Below are positions 1-7,254 of a stretch of DNA of 28,804 nt, one piece after another. The number at the start of each line of letters is the position of its first letter. Position 1 is the stretch's first letter. Made by a program: the position numbers and the translations under genes. Below the pieces are notes generated by a model that was not told the DNA's origin, searched no databases, and was given only the letters and a program-made list of their open reading frames with translations. Origin of the DNA: Nostoc sp. CHAB 5834 (GTDB lineage Bacteria > Cyanobacteriota > Cyanobacteriia > Cyanobacteriales > Nostocaceae); contig JAIVFU010000080.1 in the NCBI GenBank assembly GCA_020829485.1, positions 1 through 28,804 of the forward strand, read 5' to 3'.

Positions 1-1
1 T

Positions 2-379
2 TTTAAAATTGAAAATATTTTAATTAAGTCAAGAAAGTTTAGTTTACCGGGGAAAAAACAATTATGGAAAATGTCCTCTGAAGAAGATTTAGTTGTAATG
101 GATGTCACGGAGAGTCCAATTGAAAAACCTCATATTGGGCAAAAAAGATTTTTTAGTGGGAAACAGGGAGAACATACTTTAAAAACTCAGGTAGTAATAC
201 ATCAAAAAAGCAGTCAAATCATCTGTTTGGGGCATGATAAGGGGAGAATTCATGATTTTAAGCTATTTGGTATAAAGTTTGGAGAATTACTCAAAGTAAT
301 AGCGGATAAAGGCTATCAAGGAATTGCTAAGATTCATCAATTAAGTGAGCCAGCGCGGTCTTGGGGGTTTCCCCCATGA
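2..379 (+). pseudogene. IS5-like DDE transposase, fragment (5' end outside window)
   Basis: The reading frame is open to the left edge of the window, so the N-terminal part lies outside it. What remains is the catalytic core of an IS5/IS4-type DDE transposase: a first acidic motif (VVMDVTESPIE), the KRFFSGKQGEHTLKTQ block and a second acidic motif (VIADKGYQGI). Native homology runs to the KIHQLSE segment. The frame then enters a 42-bp palindromic repeat (349-390), which supplies a TGA at 377-379. Beyond the repeat the same frame resumes with ETPIK, the expected continuation, and soon decays to another stop. The gene is therefore a dead remnant broken by a small repeat. Family assignment is from remembered motifs and is good at superfamily level only. 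Confidence 0.75.
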
Positions 380-390
380 GCGACTGGCGG
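349..390. repeat. 42-bp palindromic dispersed repeat inserted in a transposase remnant
   Basis: An imperfect palindrome with ends GCCAG and CTGGC and a central GGGGG-TTT-CCCCC hairpin (363-375). It is flanked on both sides by TGA (346-348 and 391-393). Deleting 349-393 restores the transposase sequence KIHQLSE-TPIK. The element looks like one of the small GCCAGTGC...CTGGC repeats that are abundant in Nostocales genomes. The family identity is from memory; the insertion is read directly from the sequence. Confidence 0.75.
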
Positions 391-587
391 TGAAACACCA
401 ATTAAGAGTTCTAAACTTATGCACTGTACAAATTAGCCATAATATGGGTTACGGTTTTTGGTCATTTTAGGCGCTTGGCATAACCTCAATAGTGATCACC
501 TAAAAACTATCGAAAAATCATGGTTTAATGCCTGAAATCTATATTCCAGATTGGGTTTTCCTGTCAATGCGTAAGTCCTAGAGGATA

Positions 588-616
588 GGAAGCGGCAGAT
601 GATATCTGCCACTTCC
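588..616. terminator. Strong hairpin upstream of the EamA permease gene
   Basis: GGAAG-C-GGCAGAT (588-600) pairs with ATCTGCC-A-CTTCC (604-616) around a GAT loop; only the C/A position is unpaired. There is no clear T-run after the stem, so it may be a terminator for transcription coming from the IS remnant, or simply an inverted repeat. The rest of 394-665 shows no gene. Confidence 0.35.
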
Positions 617-665
617 TCTGTCAATTTTGTGGTAAATTCAGTAATTTTTGTGTCGAGATAAATCT

Positions 666-1535
666 ATGAAAGCAGTTACAGATCGCTTGCCAAACATCCT
701 GCTGACATCTCTGGCACCTATTGCCTGGGGAACAACATATGCTGTGGCGACCGAATTCTTGCCGCCCAGCCATCCGTTGTTAGTGGCTTCATTGCGATCG
801 CTGCCCATCGGTATTTTGTTGACTGTAGGGTTGAGGAAACTGCCCAAAGGTATTTGGTGGTGGCGCATCCTGATATTGGGTAGTTTGAATATCGGACTTT
901 TCCAAGCGCTATTGTTTGTGGCCGCCTATCGTCTTCCAGGGGGAGTTGCAGCGACGGCAGGCGCTATTCAGCCCTTGTTAGTTGTACTATTTTCATGGCT
1001 GATCTTGAGTGAAAAACCATCTAAGCTATCTATTTTGGCTGCGCTTGCGGGCTTCATAGGTGTCGGGCTGATGGTTATAGGCCCTAGTGCACGTCTTGAT
1101 AGTATTGGTATTATTGCTGCGCTCGCAGGAGCGGCAACGATGGGACTAGGAACTGTACTGGTTAAACGATGGAAGTGCCCAGTTTCTCTAATTGTCTTTA
1201 CAGCGTGGCAGTTAGCAGTTGGCGGAATTGTTTTGCTACCAATTGCTTTAGTGATTGAAGGGCCGTTCACTCATCTCTCAAGAACCAATCTATGGGGCTT
1301 TATTTACTTAGGCCTAATTGGCACTGGGCTTGCTTATACCCTTTGGTTCCGGGGAATTGATAAACTCAAAGCTACGTCCGTTTCATATCTAGGACTAATG
1401 AGTCCGGTCGTTGCAACAATTATTGGATACGTTTTTCTACAAGAGACATTCACGTCAGTTCAAGTGGTTGGGGTAGCAATTGTATTGATGAGTGTTTTGA
1501 TTGGGCAAAGAGCCAGTCAGAGCAAACGCATCTAA
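666..1535 (+). CDS. EamA/DMT-superfamily permease (10-TM drug/metabolite transporter)
   Basis: About 289 residues with ten hydrophobic segments arranged as two EamA repeats, the usual length and layout of DMT-superfamily exporters (RhaT/YdcZ/PecM type). Typical features are the early APIAWGTTYAV motif in TM1, GGVAATAGAIQPLL in the middle of repeat 1, and the repeat-2 motif GTGLAYTLWFRGIDKLKA followed by SPVVATIIGY. The ATG at 666 is preferred; an in-frame TTG at 648 would add six hydrophilic residues and has no better ribosome-binding site. It probably exports a small metabolite, amino acid or drug, but the substrate cannot be read from sequence. The gene is an intact island among IS remnants on both sides, which hints at transfer or shuffling. 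Confidence 0.85.
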   Translation: MKAVTDRLPNILLTSLAPIAWGTTYAVATEFLPPSHPLLVASLRSLPIGILLTVGLRKLPKGIWWWRILILGSLNIGLFQALLFVAAYRLPGGVAATAGAIQPLLVVLFSWLILSEKPSKLSILAALAGFIGVGLMVIGPSARLDSIGIIAALAGAATMGLGTVLVKRWKCPVSLIVFTAWQLAVGGIVLLPIALVIEGPFTHLSRTNLWGFIYLGLIGTGLAYTLWFRGIDKLKATSVSYLGLMSPVVATIIGYVFLQETFTSVQVVGVAIVLMSVLIGQRASQSKRI

Positions 1536-1814
1536 TTTGCACAAATTGAATATGCTGTCAAGCGCGGACTTGTACTGCCACTATTGTTGGTCGCTATTCA
1601 ATCGGTGTTTCATTTACCAAGGCGGCAAGCGGAGGGATTCTTAGAATCGCTGTTCATGCTGATGGGAATTGAGTTACAAGTCCCGGATCACTCTACCCTA
1701 TCGAGACGTTTAAGCAAGTTGTCGGTAGAACTGCCAGTCTTGCCAAAGCTTTTAATACCATTTTTATATGAAGGTGCATATAATAGAGAAAACAAGAACA
1801 AGAAATTAAAATAG
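1536..1814 (+). pseudogene. IS5-type transposase, N-terminal fragment
   Basis: The reading frame just after the permease stop encodes a stretch matching the N-terminal region of IS5-type transposases: SVFHLPRRQAEGFLESLF, then VPDHSTLSRRLSKLSVELPV. The family normally continues for more than 200 residues, but here homology ends near residue 60 and is followed by unrelated Lys/Asn-rich sequence at the edge of the IS630-like fragment. No convincing start codon or catalytic DDE residues are present. A second IS has probably inserted into this one. Confidence 0.6.
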
Positions 1815-1816
1815 CA

Positions 1817-2245
1817 ATGAGCCGCCCATTTAAGATGGAAATAGCAGAGAGTGAAGAAGAACTCAAAAAACGTCTTCAAACAGCCAATTTGGTAAATCAG
1901 AAAGAAAAATTACAGATGCTGTGGTGGATAAAAAGCGGTCAGATAAAGGAACAGCAAGAAATTGCAAACCGCTTGGCAAGAAATACTTCAACAATCACCA
2001 GATGGCTACAGAAGTATAGAACAGGTGGTCTATCTAGTTTATTGGAAATAAAGAAAGCCCCAGGTGCAAAACGAAAAATTCATCCAGGAGCGATCGCCGC
2101 ACTCGAGTCAGAGTTAAAAACAGGTAAAGGGTTTGCCAGCTATGGTGCCATCGTAGAGTGGTTAAAACAAGAACAGGGGCTGGAGGTTGAATATGCAACA
2201 GTATATGCGTTAGTTCGATATAAATTAGGCGCAAAACTCAAATAG
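1817..2245 (+). pseudogene. IS630-family transposase, N-terminal helix-turn-helix half only
   Basis: 142 residues, starting with an ATG preceded by AT-rich sequence. An HTH segment (EQQEIANRLARNTSTITRWLQKYRTGGLSSLLE, roughly residues 35-75) is followed by a winged-helix linker (FASYGAIVEWLKQEQGLEVEYATVYALVRYKLGAKLK), as in the N-terminal half of IS630/Tc1-mariner transposases. The catalytic DDE half, which should follow as a fused domain or a frameshifted second ORF, is absent: downstream sequence to 2290 is not transposase. It is therefore either orfA of a broken element or a truncated gene. IS630 elements target TA dinucleotides, which matters for the TA-bounded STRR elements elsewhere in the window. 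Confidence 0.65.
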
Positions 2246-2290
2246 ACCAAGCTCCTGCTCATATCAGTAGTGCAATTAATAAACTTTAGG

Positions 2291-2833
2291 TTAAACTTTA
2301 ACCTTTTTGCCTAATGTTAACTTTTTCTTCATGAGCCAGCCAATGCTGCAAGCAATGAAACTGCCACCTAAGATTGTAGGCTCAGGAACTTGCCTATAAG
2401 TAACTTTACCTGAGCCAATTTGGATATTCTCGGCAGAAGTAATTGCAAAATCATATCCATTAATGTCGTATGTGATAGAGCTTGAAGGATTAGCTTTATC
2501 GGGGAAGACATATTGCAATCCAACAGATTCGATACCTGTTAAGAATGTGGTTGGAAATACAATGGGATATCCTGGATATTCAGTATCATCCTTTTCGGTG
2601 TAAATGTTAGGGTCGTTGTCGAATTGAAAATTTAGTGAGTTAACTATTGCTACCGGAATATTATCCTCACTCAAAGTTGAGTCATCGTAGCTAAAGAAAC
2701 CTTCTCCTTTAGTTATAGAACTATCGACCGTGAAAGCGTAATTAATCAGTGCGGCAGATACTGATTTAGCTCCCACAATAGCAAAAATTAAGGCACAACT
2801 AGTAGCAAGCGTTAATTGCGAGATCAATTTCAT
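2291..2833 (-). CDS. Exported PEP-CTERM anchor protein
   Basis: 180 residues from the ATG at 2833, chosen over a start ten codons upstream because AAGGAA sits at ribosome-binding distance from it. A Sec signal peptide (residues 1-28, MKLISQLTLATSCALIFAIV... ending SVSAA) precedes a beta-rich, Asp/Ser-rich body. The C-terminus has the tripartite PEP-CTERM signal: VPEPTILGG at 149, a short hydrophobic helix (SFIACSIGWL), then a basic tail (MKKKL...KK). Such proteins are processed by exosortase and are usually linked to the cell surface or exopolysaccharide. No enzymatic motif is visible in the body. It lies 133 bp downstream of the phosphoesterase gene on the same strand with a hairpin between them, so it is probably its own transcription unit. 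Confidence 0.8.
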   Translation of the reverse strand: MKLISQLTLATSCALIFAIVGAKSVSAALINYAFTVDSSITKGEGFFSYDDSTLSEDNIPVAIVNSLNFQFDNDPNIYTEKDDTEYPGYPIVFPTTFLTGIESVGLQYVFPDKANPSSSITYDINGYDFAITSAENIQIGSGKVTYRQVPEPTILGGSFIACSIGWLMKKKLTLGKKVKV

Positions 2834-2920
2834 ATCAATTTCCTTCAAGATAAATTTCTGCAAGTAATTCTCACGAAAACTATGTAAATAGGCTTGAAAT
2901 AATTTCTAATTCTCTATGTC

Positions 2921-2944
2921 CCAGCTCCTTGAAAAAGGAGCTAG
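2921..2944 (-). terminator. Hairpin after the phosphoesterase gene
   Basis: AGCTCCTT (2923-2930) and AAGGAGCT (2935-2942) form a perfect 8-bp stem with a GAAA loop, 23 bp beyond the stop of the minus-strand phosphoesterase gene. There is no long U-tract, so termination strength is uncertain. Confidence 0.4.
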
Positions 2945-2966
2945 GGAAAATCAAGCCTGAATTTGA

Positions 2967-5900
2967 TTAGTTTGCTTGAGCAGAGAGGTTATCTGTACTC
3001 AAACTCAATTTACCGATTAGCTGCGCGCGATTTTGGCGAAGGTCGGCATGGCTGCGCTCTGTTGGATAAGGCACTTTGTCGCCTTGAATGCCGGCCCAAA
3101 GTACGCGGTTGAATTTCTCAGGATCTAACTTATCTTCAACTTCAAAGTTGAAGTCTTGGGTCGCTTGCGCCCACCACTGTTTGTTACGCAGAGAGGGAAT
3201 AGCTGCTGTCTTTTCTACATTCTTGTCTTGGCAAGCTGGTACTAGTTTGGGATCTACAGGATCAGCACACAAGTTACCTGGAACGACAGCTTTATAGGGG
3301 CTAAAGTTTGGTTCTCTAGTGAATGCATCTGACATTGGTTTGGCATTGGCATCAGTGATTCCTAAATAACCAATGTTCAGTAAATCTTCCATTGTCCGCA
3401 CCAGGCTGACAGTGTTGTAGTTAGTACTAACTACGACATTTCGCTTAGTGTAAGGCGAAATGATATAGGCCACTGAGCGATGACTATCAACATGGTCAGG
3501 GCCATTTTGGCAATCATCTTCTACAATAACGATCGCAGTCTCTTTCCACAGAGGAGACTTGGAGATTTTTTCCACTAGCAAGCCGACAGCATAATCATTA
3601 TCAGCCATTTGCAGTGGGGCAGTATTCAAACCAGCCACAGCGTTACCAAAATCACCAAAGTGGTCGTGAGGCAAACGCACTAGTGACAAGTTGGGCAATT
3701 CATTCCTTGCGAGATAGCTATCAATATCCCGTGCCCATTCGTTGTAGAGATAAATGTCTGGTTGCTTCTGGTCGTATCCCCGGAAATAGTTGTCAGTTTT
3801 ATCCAACAATACAGTTTTAGCAGCTACAGCTTGGGGAATATTATCAGCAGCCGGATTTGGGGAGATGGGAATGTAAAGTGGGTTCGTGGGATCTGGTTTT
3901 GTGGGATCTGCTTGGGCACTACTGTAGTTGCCGTCAACGAAGAAACCGTAATTGCGTACAGTCTTACCAGCACGCAATGCTGCATCCCAAAGATAGCCGC
4001 CGATAGCGTTTGAATTCAGTTCACCATCGCCTATGGGGGCATTTACATCTCTAGTTCCAGGCAAAATAGAAGATCGACCAGAGGGATCTAATACTCCTGT
4101 TACTCGTGTATTTAATTGGGAAGGATTAGAGGAAGTTTGCTGTAGGGCAATGTTGATATTACGATTAGTACCTTCGTAGTCGTAGGTCAGACCGTTAAAC
4201 CCAGCGTTACCATAAAGTACTGACTGAGTTTTTTCAGTGTAATCAGTTGTCCTTGCATAAGTAGACCAGTTCCAGCCGACACCGCTTGATTCACCAGAAT
4301 CATAGAAGTTATCAAAAGTCACAAAGTCAAGAGCTAACTTGTGATGGTTGGGTGAAATTGGTTCCGGGAATAAAGCCAGCGCGGGATCACCATTGCCAAC
4401 AGGTAAATCACCGAGTACCTGATCGTAGGTACGATTTTCTTTAACGATGTAGATGACGTGCTTAATTTTATCCTGGAGAAACTTCATCGTCCTGTCAGGA
4501 CGGCGATTGTAGAAACCGTTATTTCTGTCTACCTGTTCCGAAAGGCTAGCTAAAGTGCCACCTTTCGGAACTGGAATAACTGAGATTCCAGCTTTTTCTA
4601 AAGCCCAGGTATACTCATTTCTAAAAGTTGTGTTGCGTGCTAATCCGGCTGGTGTTGTTCGGTTAGCTGAGGGGTTGGGGCCAGAATTGCTCTTGGCATT
4701 AACAACGTATAGGTTTTGACCATCCTTACTAACGCTTACAGAATTGGGATACCAGCCAGTTGGGATACGTCCAATCACCCGACCAGATGATTGCAAGTCC
4801 ACAACAGCAACAGCATTTTCACCACCTAGAGTCACATAAAGCTGACGTTCATCTGGACTCAGCGCCACAGAGTTGGGATTTGCTCCTTTGTACTTATCGC
4901 TAGGTCGAGACAGATAGATAGTTTGGACAATGTTATTGGTATTTGTGTCAATGACTGAAACTGAGTCACTATTACCGTTAGCTACATACAGTCGCTTTTG
5001 GTCTGTCGATAACAGCACCTTGTTTGGTTGGCTACCTACAGGTATACGGGTAATTTGCCCGGAAGCAATGTTAACAGCAACCACCTCGTTATCGCGTTGG
5101 CTAGTAACAAAGACTTTAGCCGCCGCACCGTTTTCTGCACTCTTGATGGCTACATCAAAAGGAAATTCTCCTGTTGGTATTCGATCGCCTGGTCTAAAGA
5201 ACTTAATTTCTCTGAGTACCTTACGATTAGTAGTATCAACAATTGATATTGAGTCGTTCTCAAAATTAGCAGCTACTAAAGTTTTGCTATCTTTGCTGAC
5301 ATCAAGACCAGCTACAACTGCTCCTGTTGCCACAGTTTCAGCTGGTGTGTCCTTTAACAAACCACCATCGTAGCTAGGGAAGGGCGCAGTTTGTTCGGAA
5401 TTATGGCCTAGCAAAATAAAGGGAGCATCTGGCAAGTACTGGTTGCCATTGGAGGCATAAGCATAAACGCGATCGTCAATGCCACCTGATACATAAAAGC
5501 GTGTGCCGTCTTTTGCCCAAGCTAGACCATTATATGTGTTGGGAATGTTAATTTGCTGCTGCTTAACCAACTTACCGTTGCTGACATCAAATACAAAAAC
5601 CCATTCAGCTTTTGAAGTTCTCGTAGCACTTGGTTTGCCAGTTAATGGGTCTAAGACCGGATAAGTGAGATCAGCACCATTTTGACTCTTGAAGTTCTGG
5701 TTATAGCCACTGGTAAGCACCAGTAGAGTTTTACCATCGGGGCTGAGGGCTGTGGTTACAGCTTCGGCAGCATCAGCATTATTATCTGTACGCAAACCAG
5801 TCGCCAAACGTGCAAACGTCGAGCCTGGGGCAGCTGCGGGTGTAATCACTTGACCAGTAGGTAGTAATGCTCCACCTTCAGGTAGATCACCAACACGGCT

Positions 5901-6002
5901 AGTAGCAAGCTGGGCTGTAACTATTTGTATACTGCTTACTACGATCGCCACTGCGACCAGCAGGCTAAGTAGGAGATATCGCTTACGCTTGAAATTCAGC
6001 AT
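2967..6002 (-). CDS. Secreted beta-propeller / phosphoesterase protein (acid-phosphatase superfamily)
   Basis: 1011 residues. A basic N-terminus and hydrophobic core (residues 8-30, ending VTAQ) form a Sec signal peptide. Residues ~75-440 hold repeated YVTN/YncE-type beta-propeller blades (LYVANGNSDSVSVIDT, LYVTLGGENAVAVVDL, LYVVNAKSNSG). Residues ~513-860 form a phosphoesterase domain (PF04185 type): KHVIYIVKENRTYDQ at 514-529, the SGESSGVGWNWST region at 569-581, and the metal-site-like EDDCQNGPDHVDSHR at 828-842. It should act in the periplasm or outside the cell, releasing phosphate from organic phosphoesters; the exact substrate is unknown. A three-repeat Pho box lies 56 bp upstream of the ATG, so it is probably induced by phosphate starvation, consistent with the phn locus in the same window. 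Confidence 0.88.
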   Translation of the reverse strand: MLNFKRKRYLLLSLLVAVAIVVSSIQIVTAQLATSRVGDLPEGGALLPTGQVITPAAAPGSTFARLATGLRTDNNADAAEAVTTALSPDGKTLLVLTSGYNQNFKSQNGADLTYPVLDPLTGKPSATRTSKAEWVFVFDVSNGKLVKQQQINIPNTYNGLAWAKDGTRFYVSGGIDDRVYAYASNGNQYLPDAPFILLGHNSEQTAPFPSYDGGLLKDTPAETVATGAVVAGLDVSKDSKTLVAANFENDSISIVDTTNRKVLREIKFFRPGDRIPTGEFPFDVAIKSAENGAAAKVFVTSQRDNEVVAVNIASGQITRIPVGSQPNKVLLSTDQKRLYVANGNSDSVSVIDTNTNNIVQTIYLSRPSDKYKGANPNSVALSPDERQLYVTLGGENAVAVVDLQSSGRVIGRIPTGWYPNSVSVSKDGQNLYVVNAKSNSGPNPSANRTTPAGLARNTTFRNEYTWALEKAGISVIPVPKGGTLASLSEQVDRNNGFYNRRPDRTMKFLQDKIKHVIYIVKENRTYDQVLGDLPVGNGDPALALFPEPISPNHHKLALDFVTFDNFYDSGESSGVGWNWSTYARTTDYTEKTQSVLYGNAGFNGLTYDYEGTNRNINIALQQTSSNPSQLNTRVTGVLDPSGRSSILPGTRDVNAPIGDGELNSNAIGGYLWDAALRAGKTVRNYGFFVDGNYSSAQADPTKPDPTNPLYIPISPNPAADNIPQAVAAKTVLLDKTDNYFRGYDQKQPDIYLYNEWARDIDSYLARNELPNLSLVRLPHDHFGDFGNAVAGLNTAPLQMADNDYAVGLLVEKISKSPLWKETAIVIVEDDCQNGPDHVDSHRSVAYIISPYTKRNVVVSTNYNTVSLVRTMEDLLNIGYLGITDANAKPMSDAFTREPNFSPYKAVVPGNLCADPVDPKLVPACQDKNVEKTAAIPSLRNKQWWAQATQDFNFEVEDKLDPEKFNRVLWAGIQGDKVPYPTERSHADLRQNRAQLIGKLSLSTDNLSAQAN

Positions 6003-6058
6003 TTGCTGTTCTTACACATCAAAATGTATTTGGTTACGCATCCAATATTCCTATTTAC

Positions 6059-6088
6059 TAGTTAAGAACAGGATAAGGTGAGGTTACT
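6059..6088 (-). promoter_or_regulatory. Pho box upstream of the phosphoesterase gene
   Basis: Read on the minus strand, three 8-mers are spaced by exactly 3 bp: AGTAACCT, CTTATCCT, CTTAACTA (spacers CAC, GTT). The cyanobacterial PhoB/SphR consensus is PyTTAAPyPy(T/A) repeated three times with 3-bp spacers. The third unit matches fully, the second at 7 of 8, the first at 6 of 8. It ends 56 bp before the start codon at 6002. Confidence 0.65.
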
Positions 6089-6128
6089 TTCAAGGTAATT
6101 AAGATTGACAAAATGTTAAAAAGTTTAG

Positions 6129-6316
6129 TAAGCTGTTACACATTTAATTTGTACATTTACCTGATGACTGATGACTGATGACTGATGACTGATGACTGAT
6201 GACTGATGACTGATGACTGATGACTGATGACTGATGACTGATGACTGATGACTGATGACTGTTAACAGTCAACGACCATCAAGAGTGTTTATATACTTTA
6301 GACGCGCATCAGCTTA
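6129..6316. mobile_element. STRR-cored MITE-like element, copy 1
   Basis: Begins TAAGCTGTTAC and ends GCGCATCAGCTTA, so it has short inverted ends AGCTG/CAGCT inside TA dinucleotides. The left arm (to ~6160), a core of 14 TGATGAC heptamers (6162-6259) and the right arm (TGTTTATATACTTTAGACGC, 6278-6316 region) recur at 15424-15541 and, inverted, at 20159-20282. No ORF lies inside it. Confidence 0.65.
6162..6259. repeat. STRR tract (TGATGAC)14
   Basis: Fourteen perfect tandem copies of a 7-bp unit, followed by a GTTAACAGTCAACG variant. It is the longest uninterrupted perfect STRR array in the window and the core of MITE-like copy 1. Confidence 0.95.
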
Positions 6317-6385
6317 GTACAGCATTTCATTAATTTGTAGCGAATTAAATTTGGCAATACCCTGCAATGCCAATGCATCGGCTGA

Positions 6386-6407
6386 CAATGCCAATGCATT
6401 GGCATTG
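6386..6407. repeat. Perfect 22-bp palindrome
   Basis: CAATGCCAATG followed by its exact reverse complement. A partial upstream copy of the left half (GCAATGCCAATGCAT, 6364-6378) gives alternative pairing. It lies 44 bp beyond the stop of the minus-strand gene ending at 6451, so it could act as a terminator or a protein-binding site. It contains no T-run. Confidence 0.7.
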
Positions 6408-6450
6408 CATTAAAAACGTTACGATTTTACGCAAAGCTGTACTTAGTCAC

Positions 6451-7191
6451 TTAACCGATCGCTTCCTCTGGTTTTTGTAAACTAACTCGCCAGCGCCAAA
6501 TTGCCGAGGCGATCGCCATACCCACACCCCAAGCTAAAGGCAACCAAATAATTGCCCAGTGACCACCAGGCCATTCCACATCCAATCCTGCACCCAACCA
6601 GTAAACACCAAATCCCATCAGCAGCATTGCAGCTACAAATTTCATTGGTTTAACGGGTACTTGCTGGAGTGGCGCTCTGAATAATAAGGCAAACACAGCT
6701 AAACCGAATGTTGCAAAACCAGCACCACTAATCGCTTCTAGCCATTCACCTTCGGCAGCACCTAAAGTTACAACTGCGATCGCTACTTCTACACTATCCA
6801 GCAACGCAGCCTTAAAGGTGGTGACAACAGCAAACCAATTCCAGCCAGATTGATTCTCATCTTTTGCTAGTTGTTCTTCCAGGCTATCTTCCCCGCCACC
6901 TTTACGCTTTTTGGGAAGACCGGCATAATACCTAACTATAGAACGTGTCCACTTTTGCCCAAAAAGTAGTAGTAAAACTCCCGCCACAATTCTAAGAATA
7001 TCTACAGGGATCAGCGTCAAACTTTTTCCTAAGACCAGAGATAGCAGTAACGTCAAGGCAATGCCACCGCCTGAACCAACCAGGGCATTACGCCAACCTG
7101 CCAACCTGCCGACAACGATGACTATACCGAGAATCTCGACTAATTCAATTAAAGAGCTAGCAAAACTAGCGAGAACGATTTCCCAATTCAT
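6451..7191 (-). CDS. COG4280-like polytopic membrane protein, possible Ftr1-related metal permease
   Basis: 246 residues with six or seven hydrophobic segments in two halves separated by a charged loop (residues ~92-115, LPKKRKGGGEDSLEEQLAKDE). TM1 carries E16-xx-E19 (SLIELVEILGIVIV) and the start of the second half carries D132-xx-E135 (ALLDSVEVAIAVV). This paired acidic arrangement resembles the REGLE-type motifs of Ftr1/EfeU iron permeases, though the Arg is missing. It starts 11 bp after the futC stop on the same strand, so it is very likely co-transcribed with the futABC iron importer. Family naming (COG4280) is from memory; a role in iron or other metal transport is inference from motif and context. 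Confidence 0.7.
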   Translation of the reverse strand: MNWEIVLASFASSLIELVEILGIVIVVGRLAGWRNALVGSGGGIALTLLLSLVLGKSLTLIPVDILRIVAGVLLLLFGQKWTRSIVRYYAGLPKKRKGGGEDSLEEQLAKDENQSGWNWFAVVTTFKAALLDSVEVAIAVVTLGAAEGEWLEAISGAGFATFGLAVFALLFRAPLQQVPVKPMKFVAAMLLMGFGVYWLGAGLDVEWPGGHWAIIWLPLAWGVGMAIASAIWRWRVSLQKPEEAIG

Positions 7192-7201
7192 AATATTTTC
7201 T

Positions 7202-7254
7202 GTTAATTGTTGATTGTTGACTGATGACTGATGACTGATGACTGTTGATTGTTG
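7202..7254. repeat. STRR tract at the 3' end of futC
   Basis: TGTTGAT and TGATGAC heptamers fill the last ~17 codons of futC and its stop region, giving the C-terminal repeat peptide SSVISHQSTINN. Confidence 0.9.

Noticed and set aside
4930..5373. 147-codon plus-strand open frame
   Set aside because: Shadow of the phosphoesterase gene on the opposite strand; low-complexity Ser/Leu/Thr composition.
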